A stretch of 13,425 nucleotides of DNA from Acidimicrobiaceae bacterium. GTDB taxonomy: Bacteria; Actinomycetota; Acidimicrobiia; Acidimicrobiales; RAAP-2. Below are positions 1 through 7,040 of the stretch, one piece after another. The position numbers and the translations under genes were made by a program. Position 1 is the stretch's first letter, and each line of letters opens with the position of its first letter. Under the pieces are notes generated by a model. That model ran no database searches. It saw only the letters and a program-made list of their open reading frames with translations, and was not told the origin of the DNA. The stretch spans positions 1 to 13,425 of the forward strand of contig PLSY01000427.1 of the NCBI GenBank assembly GCA_003164275.1. Direction: 5' to 3'.

Positions 1-690
1 TTCTCGGATCGGAAGCTCGAGGAACAGCGACTGCACCTGGCTATCCAATCGGCGATCTCCGGTCCTGCAAGATCCCAACCCGTCGCGCAGGCTCCGGTTG
101 CCATTGAGATCGTCGTCGAGGAGGTTGACTTCGACGGGCTTCCGGACTGGACCTGGGCCTATGAGGAACCGCGAGTGCCTCGAGTTCCGTATTCCTCAAA
201 GGACTTCGGTGAGCTGCATGCGCAAGAGGCGATCAGGCGCCAAGTGCGGCATCTTGTGGAAGGGTACGGACCAATTCACGAGGACGAGGTCATCGTCGCG
301 TTGCGCAAAGCATGGAACATCGGACGATTCAGTGAACGTATGAAGGACTCACTGCGGGCAATCGTCCGTGGCATGGCCCCGGGAGTGCACAGATCCAGCG
401 GAGGATTCCTTTCTGCGCAGGGTGGAGAGGTCCGAGTGCGTGTCCCGAAGAGCGAGGGCGTTGCCCCTCGAGAGGTCAGACATGTTTCGCAGGCCGAGCT
501 GCAACTTGCCATTCTGAAGCTCTTGGGCGACGCCGGCCCGTCTGAGCCGGATCAGTTCCGCGCGAGGTGGGCCCGCCTGTTTGGGTGGCGACGAGTGGGC
601 CCTGACATCGAAAGCGCATTCGAACTTGCGGTGGATGAGCTGGTCGCCAATCGACAGATCGTGTTGGATCCACAACTTCGCCTACTTTGA
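1..690 (+). CDS. C-terminal part of a large DUF3320-type superfamily 1 helicase (5' end outside window)
   Basis: The frame is open from the first base to a TGA at 688-690, so this is the last 229 residues of a longer protein; internal starts such as 175 are not the real start. Visible residues about 71-124 (EAIRRQVRHLVEGYGPIHED and on to NIGR) match the pattern of DUF3320, a small helical domain at the C-terminus of very large DUF4011/SF1 helicases that often also carry a Vsr-like nuclease. Those proteins are known from defence islands, and one architecture (DUF4011-helicase-Vsr) has been reported as antiphage. The final 70 residues form a second helical module. No helicase motif or nuclease is visible here because they would lie upstream. 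The DUF3320 match is from recognised pattern, not a profile search; the defence role is inference from family and neighbours. Confidence 0.72.
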   Translation, partial: FSDRKLEEQRLHLAIQSAISGPARSQPVAQAPVAIEIVVEEVDFDGLPDWTWAYEEPRVPRVPYSSKDFGELHAQEAIRRQVRHLVEGYGPIHEDEVIVALRKAWNIGRFSERMKDSLRAIVRGMAPGVHRSSGGFLSAQGGEVRVRVPKSEGVAPREVRHVSQAELQLAILKLLGDAGPSEPDQFRARWARLFGWRRVGPDIESAFELAVDELVANRQIVLDPQLRLL

Positions 691-735
691 ACTCCCTCGC
701 CTAAACGACTGTCAACATCATCCAAGCATTTGCCT

Positions 736-761
736 GTGAGGTCCCATCTGACTTGCCTCAC
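736..761. terminator. Weak inverted repeat between convergent genes
   Basis: GTGAGG (736-741) and CCTCAC (756-761) form a perfect 6-bp stem with a 14-base loop in the 71-base gap between the helicase end and the HEAT gene end. There is no T-run on either side, so it could be a weak bidirectional terminator or chance. Confidence 0.22.
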
Positions 762-1052
762 CTAAGCATTGCCGAGGGCGTCGATGACCGCCGCTCGAAC
801 GTCGTCATCGGGATCTTTGGCATATGCGAGGAGAATATCGATAGCGTCAGTGTTCCCCTTCTGGATCATTGATCCGAGGAACATCGCTGCAATCTTGCGC
901 TTCTTGCTAGTGGTATCGGCGAGAATCGAGGTGAGTTCATGGAGTGCGGACGGATCGTTCTCCTGCGCGAGGGCAGTGGCAGCCTCGTACCGGACCTTCT
1001 CACTGGGGTCAGCCAGACTTTCAATCAGCACTCTCTTGACTCGTTCATCCAT
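762..1052 (-). CDS. Small HEAT-repeat protein, 96 aa
   Basis: The protein is built of paired helices typical of HEAT/PBS-lyase-like repeats: a first repeat around residues 8-35 (ADPSEKVRYEAATALAQ), a middle degenerate one around 38-68, and a last one around 72-96 (KDPDDDVRAAVIDALGN). Such repeats act as protein-binding scaffolds; no catalytic residues are seen. The frame stays open upstream, but I chose the ATG at 1050-1052 because AAGGGG lies six bases before it and because the upstream extension is not repeat-like. The gene converges on the helicase end and diverges from the DUF6308-like gene. The local base composition is among the lowest in the window (31 of 60 G+C at 841), consistent with transfer. 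The partner is unknown; a role linked to the neighbouring helicase is only a guess. Confidence 0.72.
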   Translation of the reverse strand: MDERVKRVLIESLADPSEKVRYEAATALAQENDPSALHELTSILADTTSKKRKIAAMFLGSMIQKGNTDAIDILLAYAKDPDDDVRAAVIDALGNA

Positions 1053-1221
1053 AGCTAACCCCTTGTCTGGACAGGCATCCCGCGTGGCACCGATTGCACT
1101 CGTCTCCGACCATGACCGGTCCTCATCGACACAGCTCTGATTTCCAGTCTCGCCCCGGCGATCGGAATAGCTTGCCCCATAGACTGGCTGTGAGACAAAG
1201 ATCGGAACGAGGTGTGGCGGA

Positions 1222-1920
1222 GTGTCCCTTTGTTTCAGCACGGCGGGAACTCGAAAGAACGTCATCTCGATCGAGGAGCCCCAGGTCCTAATCGACTGGT
1301 ACAACGGAGACAAGCTGAACGAGCCGGGTGTGCCGAACGTGATGCACGGACCTGACTACTACGCATCGAAGCGGATCACCGGGGACCCGGATGAGCTTGG
1401 GTTTGACGATCTGCCCTGGGCCGTGTTGCTTGATGGTCAGCCAAGGGGGGATGGAGCTCTCCATCTGCTGAAGATGCAGCCGGTCGACATCAGTGCGATT
1501 TCAAACAAGCCGCTCCACCTTCTGAATCCAGCCGATCGACGTGTAATCGCGGAGGCCCTCGAAGCGGTCTGCGGCAGGGGCGTCGGGTGCCCAATCGCAT
1601 CGAAGATGCTCCATCCCAAGCGACGCGAATCCGTGCCAGTCCTCGACAACTCGGCCATCTTTGGCAGCTTCGACCATGCGAACTGGGAGCCATGGGGTCG
1701 GGCCAAGGGTGGAGGTACGGTGAAGCGCCGCGACCGCATCCTCCAAGCACTGAACCGAGTGCATGTAGCTGTTTCCGACCCAGCGAACAAGGTGGGATGG
1801 CTGAGTCTCGAGAAGGCGAACCCGCCCTTCACGCGAATCGAGTTGTTTGATCAGGTCTGGTGGGCCTGTCGGTATGGCGGCGATGTCCTCCGTGCGGCTG
1901 CCGGCGTCACCGAGAGGTAG
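1222..1920 (+). CDS. DUF6308-like protein, 232 aa
   Basis: This is an unassigned cytoplasmic protein with no signal peptide or membrane segment. Its central part (residues about 120-150: IASKMLHPKRRESVPVLDNS followed by AIFGSF) resembles the conserved core of actinobacterial DUF6308 proteins, where a Lys-Leu-Leu-His-x-Lys-Arg block precedes Val/Ile-Pro-x-x-Asp. The N-terminal part holds LIDWYNGD and the C-terminal part a Trp-rich helix (FDQVWWACRYGGD). I take the GTG at 1222 as start: a GAGG lies about ten bases upstream and the next in-frame ATG (1342) would cut into the conserved-looking region. The start is the least certain part. Its stop codon overlaps the ribosome binding site of the zinc-finger gene, so the two are probably one transcript. 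Function unknown; the family name is my recollection of the motif, not a search result. Confidence 0.65.
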   Translation: MSLCFSTAGTRKNVISIEEPQVLIDWYNGDKLNEPGVPNVMHGPDYYASKRITGDPDELGFDDLPWAVLLDGQPRGDGALHLLKMQPVDISAISNKPLHLLNPADRRVIAEALEAVCGRGVGCPIASKMLHPKRRESVPVLDNSAIFGSFDHANWEPWGRAKGGGTVKRRDRILQALNRVHVAVSDPANKVGWLSLEKANPPFTRIELFDQVWWACRYGGDVLRAAAGVTER

Positions 1921-1925
1921 GAGGT
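1918..1925 (+). promoter_or_regulatory. Strong ribosome binding site overlapping the upstream stop codon
   Basis: TAGGAGGT spans the TAG stop of the DUF6308-like gene and sits five bases before the ATG at 1931. It fixes the start of the zinc-finger gene and suggests translational coupling of the pair. Confidence 0.75.
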
Positions 1926-1930
1926 AGCTG

Positions 1931-2212
1931 ATGGCGGGGGGAATGCGTTGGGATGACCCGCATCGTGATCCGACCACCCGAAGAGCATGGCGGCCCGATG
2001 AGATCGGGCCCTCCGCCATCCGAGCTCGATTCGAGGGAACTTGCAGTCGATGCGGTCGGAAGTACAAGGCGGGAGTGGCAATCCAACGGTCCGAGGGCGT
2101 CGGCTGGGTGCACGCGAGCTGCCCGAAAGGGGTCGTCCGACGGAAATCGCCAGAGACGTGCCCGGTCTGCTTCGTGATCAAGTCAGCTTCAGGTGGCTGC
2201 CTGTGTACCTGA
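1931..2212 (+). CDS. Small zinc-finger protein, 93 aa
   Basis: Residues about 35-65 contain Cys38-x2-Cys41 and His61-x2-Cys64 (GTCSRCGRKYKAG then GWVHASC), a C2HC arrangement like the small PARP-type-finger-like domains of actinobacterial and phage proteins, where a Trp precedes the ligand His. A second set, Cys77-x2-Cys80 and Cys90-x-Cys92 at the end, could bind a second metal ion. The first 30 residues are charged, Arg-rich and probably disordered. An excellent Shine-Dalgarno sequence precedes the ATG. It is the second gene of a tightly coupled pair with the DUF6308-like gene, so the two products may act together. DNA or protein binding is the natural guess; no enzymatic motif is present. 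The gene is convergent with the winged-helix/coiled-coil gene, 38 bases away. Confidence 0.7.
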   Translation: MAGGMRWDDPHRDPTTRRAWRPDEIGPSAIRARFEGTCSRCGRKYKAGVAIQRSEGVGWVHASCPKGVVRRKSPETCPVCFVIKSASGGCLCT

Positions 2213-2250
2213 GCCCGAAGCTGAATCCCGCCTCGGTGACTGCAATCCGC

Positions 2251-3678
2251 TCACCACCTCATGCGGTCCGGACCGTACGGACTCCATCCATGAAGATGCG
2301 GCTGCAGCTCCTCGGGGGTGGGTTCGGGAACCGCAGGCATCTCCAACGGATTGGAGAGAGGATCAGCAGAGTCGACCCACTTCTGGGCCCACCGGAACCA
2401 CCTCACGGCCGAGTTGCTGCTCTCATCGACAGCCTCGCCAAGGCGCGCTTGCATCGCGTCGAGGTAGTCGCGCACTTGGGATGCCCGCAGCCACCCGTCC
2501 ACCTGGCGCGACAGGATGCCGGCCCGATAGGCCTCGGCATAGTCGGCCTTGGCCTGCATCATGGCGCCTTCCCACGCATGGCGACGCTGCTCCGCATCGG
2601 CGAGTGCCTTCAATCGTTCCGCCGCAGCGGCTTCTGATCGAAGCTCGATTTCCTGAAGTATCTGGGCCAGCGATCCCTCGAGCCGACCAGATGACCCATC
2701 GGTCCACTTGGACTGGCGGTGCTCGAAGCGGCCTGACAGTTCAATGCTGAGTCGTTCGCTTGGGGAGACGTCGAATTTGGGAATCCGGTACCAACGGTCA
2801 GATGCCGCCTTGGCCTCCTCGGCCGGTGTGGGCTCGTGGCGGGTTCGATTGTTGAGCTGGTAGAGCCGAATGCCGACACTGTGCTGCCCGGCCGAAATGG
2901 TTAGCTGGTCCTTTGTCTCTCGTCGCTGGTAGCCGTAGGCATCCGTGGTGACTTTCGTCGCTTGGACGTCGTACCCGCGTCGCTGTGCCTCTGCCGCGAG
3001 GGCTTGTATGAGGAGGAGCGCGCGATGCTTCACGGATCGATCGAGCCCTACCAGTAGCTTTTCGACGTCCAACGCCTTCACAGCTGGATGGGCGCCTCGA
3101 AGTGTCGTAGGTACCGGGACCGGCGCAAGGGCCGTGGTCAACCATTCTGGAGCGTCTTGCAGTCGGATGACGTACTCGCGCGACCAACGCGTGCCCTCCG
3201 TGACCATCACTTTCCCTTCCGGGACCTTTCCGAACCGCAATGCTGCCGCCACCCGTGCCTCATACTTTGCGCGGTAAGGGCCTGAGACGGAGACTTGGCC
3301 ATGCGCCACAAGGTCGGCGATGAGCTTCTCCGTGGGAGAGAGGGACTTTGTCCGGCGAACCAGTTGAGGCCGCTTCCCGGGCCCATCGGTGCGTTGCTGG
3401 GATGCTTGACCTGAGCGTGCGGCGGCGATCGGAGGCCTTCTGGAGTTGGGGGCAAGTTCAAGGTAGCTGCCGTGCTCGAGGTAGTAGGAGCCGGCTTCAG
3501 TGGCCACCGCTCGCCATACTCCGCCCTTCTTCGAGACGGAAACCAGTCGGCGGTTCTGGAGTGCGATCGCAGTTGTCTTGTAGGAATACCCCTGCATGAC
3601 CCCTTCTGGGCAGTTGCTGGCGATCCACGACAGAACCTCAACCTGGCGATCGGTAAGGGGAGGGTAGGCGTAAGGCAT
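2251..3678 (-). CDS. Winged-helix / coiled-coil protein of unknown function, 475 aa
   Basis: The N-terminal 70 residues look like a winged-helix domain: LTDRQVEVLSWIASNCPEG, then a recognition-helix-like KTTAIALQNRRLV and a wing-like GGVWRAVATEAGSYYLEHG. A Pro/Gln/Arg-rich linker (about 80-112) leads to a central domain with HPAVKALD and HRALLLIQALAAEAQRRG (about 197-235). Near residues 333-412 comes a long helical, probably coiled-coil segment rich in Glu, Ala and Arg, ending in a WLRASQVRDYLDAM motif. The layout recalls actinobacterial hypothetical proteins that are sometimes annotated only as PE-PGRS-like. I chose the ATG at 3676-3678 because the protein then begins with the motif itself and AGGGA lies just upstream; a GTG at 3727-3729 with GGAG before it would add 17 residues. 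It follows the NACHT gene on the same strand after about 175 bases. DNA binding is inferred from fold only. Confidence 0.7.
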   Translation of the reverse strand: MPYAYPPLTDRQVEVLSWIASNCPEGVMQGYSYKTTAIALQNRRLVSVSKKGGVWRAVATEAGSYYLEHGSYLELAPNSRRPPIAAARSGQASQQRTDGPGKRPQLVRRTKSLSPTEKLIADLVAHGQVSVSGPYRAKYEARVAAALRFGKVPEGKVMVTEGTRWSREYVIRLQDAPEWLTTALAPVPVPTTLRGAHPAVKALDVEKLLVGLDRSVKHRALLLIQALAAEAQRRGYDVQATKVTTDAYGYQRRETKDQLTISAGQHSVGIRLYQLNNRTRHEPTPAEEAKAASDRWYRIPKFDVSPSERLSIELSGRFEHRQSKWTDGSSGRLEGSLAQILQEIELRSEAAAAERLKALADAEQRRHAWEGAMMQAKADYAEAYRAGILSRQVDGWLRASQVRDYLDAMQARLGEAVDESSNSAVRWFRWAQKWVDSADPLSNPLEMPAVPEPTPEELQPHLHGWSPYGPDRMRW

Positions 3679-3852
3679 TGTCCCTGTGTAGCGCCCCGGG
3701 GGATAGGCGCCAAGTCCCCTGCTGCCCACCTGACTCCAAGCGACGTGCCCGATTCACGTGCACATGAGGTGCCGAAATCGCTTGATCCGAGAGTGGAATT
3801 GAGGGAGAACTTCCGGTACTGACTTGATCGATTCAACCCACTCGCCGACTCA

Positions 3853-6618
3853 CTATGCCCAGTTGATCGCACCCAAGTCGTTCGCAAGCCACTTGTAGGC
3901 GAGGCCGCCGACGGGCGCCGGACCGAATACGTCAAGAACGCTGTGGTGCTCTGACGACGTGATCCACTCAGAAGCTTCGGGTCGAAGCTCGAGGAGTTTC
4001 GTGTAGCGGGTCTTTCCCTGCTCCCTCCAGTCGTCCCAATCGCTCGGCTGCTCTTGATCTGCAGAGCCGAGGACAATCTCAGCGCGAGACTCCCCTGGGC
4101 GAGGTAGAGGATCGAACCGCCAGATGATCGTCGCCTGGCGCCAGACTGATGGAGTCCCTGACTCGGCTGGTGGACTGACGTTGAGGGTGCCTCGCAAGAC
4201 GGCAGGAAGTGTCGCCGCCGTCCGCAGGCGGGGCCGGAAAGGCGCGAACCACTCCGAGACAAGTCCCTCGTACGCCCGAATTGCGGCGGCATAGACCGCT
4301 TCAGTCCGTTGGCGGAGCCGCTCCGGGGAATAGAGGTCCCAGATGGCTCCTCCTGTCGGATTCTCAATCTGGTCTGGCTGCGGCAACGGCGCCGCAATCT
4401 CGGTGGCTCCCTGATCGCGAAGTGCACGTACCTGCTCGACAATCCGCTCCGTGCTGACTTGTCGACCAGCGAGGACCAAGAGCGCAACTGGATCCAGTCC
4501 TACAAGCGCCTCCTCCAAAAGGTCCAGGGGAACCGGTCTTGGATCCGCGCCACCCCTGCGACCTGCAGCATCGAGTGCCGCGAGCCAGACATCTTCCTGG
4601 ATCAATTCAGGGACCGAGGTCACCAGTGAGCGGGCACTCAGAACTCTGTTGACACCACCGCGAAGAAGTTCGAGCGCCCATCTCCAAGGCCAACCTGCTT
4701 CGTCATCCCAACGTCCGCCTCTTTGGATTAGCCAGCCGTGGTCGTTATTGAAGGGGCCGACGCCAGTCGGGAGTTCAGATACTCCGGGTTTCGCTGCGGG
4801 GCCGAAGTACCAGCCGAAGTTCAGCCATCCGTGGCTGACTGACACGCCAATTGGTCGGAGGGGCCCATCATCACTATGCGGCAGCAGGAGCCGGCCGATC
4901 GGACCTACAGACTCGTCCCATGAGGTCAGAGCGAGCCGAAGCGCGCGTCCTGCCTCCACGGCTGTCGTGTTGGATCCGGCGTTAGGCGCATCTGGCATCG
5001 ATCCCCATTGCCTGAAGCTCTCGCGTATGACTTCTGCGGCGAAAGCTGGGTCAGCTGCAACGAGCGCCGACATCATTTCATCGACAAGATGACGCGGCCC
5101 GATTGACAGTGCAATTGCCAATGCGTAGCGCCATCGGTCCAACCTCTGACCGCTCTCGGCGATACTTGCGATTGTGATGTCCCCGGCCAGAATCGCGTCC
5201 GCCGCGAACCACTGAGTCAGCAGAGGAAGCCCGAAGTCGAGTCGGCCATCTTCTTCCCGGACGAAGCGTGATGTCTCCGCCAGTTGCCTTTGCGAGGCAT
5301 CTCCTAGCTCTCTTCGCTCTGCTGGTCGTTGTCCATCGGTGAGAAGCTGAGCGAGGTGTCTTAGTACTGGAAGATCATTGCCGCTGACATTCGGCTCGAC
5401 GGATCGTGCGGCCAGTGCGCCAAGGAGTTCGCCTGGGGACCGTGGCGTGACGCCCGACCGGCGCTCGATGCCCATCAGGATCGCAAATAGTGGCCGATGA
5501 ACGGCGTCGCTGACGGACGATGGCCATCCGCTGTAGATCCCGAGGTCCACAGCACTTCCACTCACTCGTTCAATGAGCTCGCGCGCCTCCTGGTCCGTCA
5601 GCAGAGGCTGATCCACTCTTTCGGGAATGCCGTGACTGATGACTGGGACAGGGCGGGAGGTGATCAAGATCCGAGTCGCAGGTAGGACGTGTGCCAGCTC
5701 CCGTGCTTCGCTGATTACTCGGGACGCCAATGCGGCATCCACCTCGTCCGCTCCATCCACAACTGCCCATGCGCCTTGGATTCGGTAATCCCCGATACCT
5801 TCGCATTGTTGACGCATCGCCTCATCGAGGCCGACATCAGCCTTGTGGATGGGAATCCACATGGGGATCGGAGCACTGGCGCGGCTGCGGGCATTGTGAA
5901 GGGCCTTTTGGAAGAACCGTTCGCCGGTCACGGACTTCCCCGTGCCGACATCGCCAACGACGATCCCTAGAGGACCTGTGGTGTCTTCAATGACGGCCAG
6001 CGCCGAACTTCCGACTTTCTCATCGTCGGCTAGCGCGATCGCCTCAGACCGGGTGAGGCCAGCGGCTACCCAGCGGGAAACCATCCGCTCGCGAGAGCGA
6101 CGAGCCAGGTATTCGAGCTGAGCCAGTCGAGTCATTCCGGGCGCGTCTCGCAGCGCACGGACGACCTCGTCGCTGAAGGTCAACTCGAGCAGTTCGCGAA
6201 GCTCTCCGGCGTTGCTGGCTGCGGCAGTCTTTGCCCTGTCACGGACGTCATGCAGCAGCTGGATGGTCTCGGCGTCGCGAGTTGCAGCCGGCAACGTGAT
6301 GGCCCAAATCCGCTTGCTGGCGGCAAGCGCCTCTGCAACCTCGTTCCGGACCGGTTCTGTCGTTGCATCACCGACGAGCCAGATGCAGATGTCGGCCTCG
6401 CGCACCTTCGCTAGATAGGTCGAGTCTGCTGCATCGGAGCTCGCTGGCGTGTATTCAAAAGCCCACGGAACCAGGGTGGGACCTATGGATAGCGCCTCGA
6501 CGGTCGCAGCCCTTGCCCAATCCAGCTCAGGGCGCATAACACTGCTGACGAAGGCCTTCAGTGGAGTTTCGCCGGCGTGTAGAGGTGGTTTCGGGTCGAC
6601 TTCCATCAACTTCAGCAT
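3853..6618 (-). CDS. DUF4062/TIR-like plus NACHT-type STAND NTPase, 921 aa (candidate antiviral NLR-like protein)
   Basis: Residues about 20-110 form an alpha/beta domain of DUF4062 type (LKAFVSSVMRPELDWARA, then EADICIWLVGDATTEP and RNEVAEAL), related to TIR and nucleoside deoxyribosyltransferase folds. A helical linker leads to a P-loop ATPase: Walker A GDVGTGKS at about 222-229, Walker B with the NACHT signature WAVVDGADEVD at about 284-294, sensor-1 RILITSRP at about 316-323, and HRPLFAILM near 374. LDFGLPLLTQWFAADAIL near 458-475 matches the end of NACHT modules. The remaining 440 or so residues are unassigned, with a Trp-rich stretch near 590-647; no WD40, TPR or LRR pattern is visible. 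Bacterial STAND proteins of this plan (Avs, bNACHT) sense phage proteins and trigger the N-terminal effector. ATG 6616-6618 is the first possible start (an in-frame TGA lies just before); GAGGG abuts it, so ATG 6604-6606 may be used instead. Confidence 0.85.
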   Translation of the reverse strand: MLKLMEVDPKPPLHAGETPLKAFVSSVMRPELDWARAATVEALSIGPTLVPWAFEYTPASSDAADSTYLAKVREADICIWLVGDATTEPVRNEVAEALAASKRIWAITLPAATRDAETIQLLHDVRDRAKTAAASNAGELRELLELTFSDEVVRALRDAPGMTRLAQLEYLARRSRERMVSRWVAAGLTRSEAIALADDEKVGSSALAVIEDTTGPLGIVVGDVGTGKSVTGERFFQKALHNARSRASAPIPMWIPIHKADVGLDEAMRQQCEGIGDYRIQGAWAVVDGADEVDAALASRVISEARELAHVLPATRILITSRPVPVISHGIPERVDQPLLTDQEARELIERVSGSAVDLGIYSGWPSSVSDAVHRPLFAILMGIERRSGVTPRSPGELLGALAARSVEPNVSGNDLPVLRHLAQLLTDGQRPAERRELGDASQRQLAETSRFVREEDGRLDFGLPLLTQWFAADAILAGDITIASIAESGQRLDRWRYALAIALSIGPRHLVDEMMSALVAADPAFAAEVIRESFRQWGSMPDAPNAGSNTTAVEAGRALRLALTSWDESVGPIGRLLLPHSDDGPLRPIGVSVSHGWLNFGWYFGPAAKPGVSELPTGVGPFNNDHGWLIQRGGRWDDEAGWPWRWALELLRGGVNRVLSARSLVTSVPELIQEDVWLAALDAAGRRGGADPRPVPLDLLEEALVGLDPVALLVLAGRQVSTERIVEQVRALRDQGATEIAAPLPQPDQIENPTGGAIWDLYSPERLRQRTEAVYAAAIRAYEGLVSEWFAPFRPRLRTAATLPAVLRGTLNVSPPAESGTPSVWRQATIIWRFDPLPRPGESRAEIVLGSADQEQPSDWDDWREQGKTRYTKLLELRPEASEWITSSEHHSVLDVFGPAPVGGLAYKWLANDLGAINWA

Positions 6619-6829
6619 CCCTCAAGTGGCATCGGACGGTGGCACATTGGCTTCGGGGGATACGTGGAACTGCTGTGCCGCTGTTAGGTGTCCATGAGTT
6701 GCGCAGGCTGTGGAGCGAAGCGCACGCCCCGGGCCGCCTGCGCCGTGCTCGTCGGCCCTCGCCTAGATCACTCGCCATGTGCAGTCTTGATTGTTCACTG
6801 AGCAGCAGGAACGGGCAGAGTACTGAAAG

Positions 6830-6864
6830 TCGGATGTCACTCGGACTGCATCTCGGACGTCACT
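6830..6864. repeat. Near-perfect 12-bp direct repeat with helical phasing
   Basis: TCGGATGTCACT (6830-6841) and TCGGACGTCACT (6853-6864) match at 11 of 12 positions with a 23-bp period. A third TCGGAC starts at 6841, so TCGGA recurs at 6830, 6841 and 6853, about one helical turn apart. This looks like a cooperative protein-binding array, but no binder can be named. Confidence 0.45.
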
Positions 6865-6880
6865 TCACAGCTGATGTGAA
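6864..6880. repeat. Operator-like inverted repeat TTCACA-N5-TGTGAA
   Basis: A perfect 6-bp inverted repeat separated by GCTGA begins where the second direct repeat ends. The size and symmetry suit a dimeric helix-turn-helix regulator. It lies about 250 bases upstream of the NACHT start. Confidence 0.4.
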
Positions 6881-6886
6881 CACGAC

Positions 6887-6945
6887 TCCGGTGTCAGCGG
6901 TGGTTGGCCGCACGTGTCACGTGATCGCGCAACGGTGACACCGGA
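6887..6945. repeat. Perfect 10-bp inverted repeat enclosing an 8-bp palindrome
   Basis: TCCGGTGTCA (6887-6896) is exactly complementary to TGACACCGGA (6936-6945) across 39 bases. Between them lie CACGTG (6911-6916) and the palindrome TCACGTGA (6917-6924). The element could be a protein-binding site, a recombination site or part of a terminator for the hydrolase gene. Confidence 0.45.
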
Positions 6946-7040
6946 CCAGGTTCGGAGAGCCCGCCCCCCATACCTCCGGCTCCCCTGCGCGGAGCATCGT
7001 GCGAACGGCTCACCGTGAGGGAGCGACGACCTACCCGAAG

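Larger units (their letters stand above)
6619..7040. other. Gene-free stretch of about 420 bases at the island/chromosome boundary
   Basis: No frame here has family-like protein content; the open frames on both strands are Arg/Ser-rich shadows. The stretch lies upstream of the NACHT gene and downstream of the hydrolase, so it should hold the NACHT promoter, although I cannot point to a convincing -35/-10 pair. It also marks the shift from moderate to very high GC. I looked for a tRNA or tRNA fragment and saw none. The right part holds several short repeats, listed separately. Confidence 0.6.

Noticed and set aside
3207..4487. A 426-residue minus-strand open frame overlapping the NACHT and winged-helix genes
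   Set aside because: Its composition is Ser/Arg/Pro-rich with no domain pattern, and it overlaps two genes with clear protein motifs in another frame.
6561..6938. A 125-residue plus-strand open frame in the NACHT upstream region
   Set aside because: It starts inside the NACHT coding region, lacks a ribosome binding site and has Arg/Ser-rich shadow composition.
6940..6975. GGTTCGGAGAGCC considered as a tRNA T-arm marking an attachment site
   Set aside because: It does not match the GTTCRA consensus, no acceptor stem or anticodon arm can be built around it, and no integrase is in the window.
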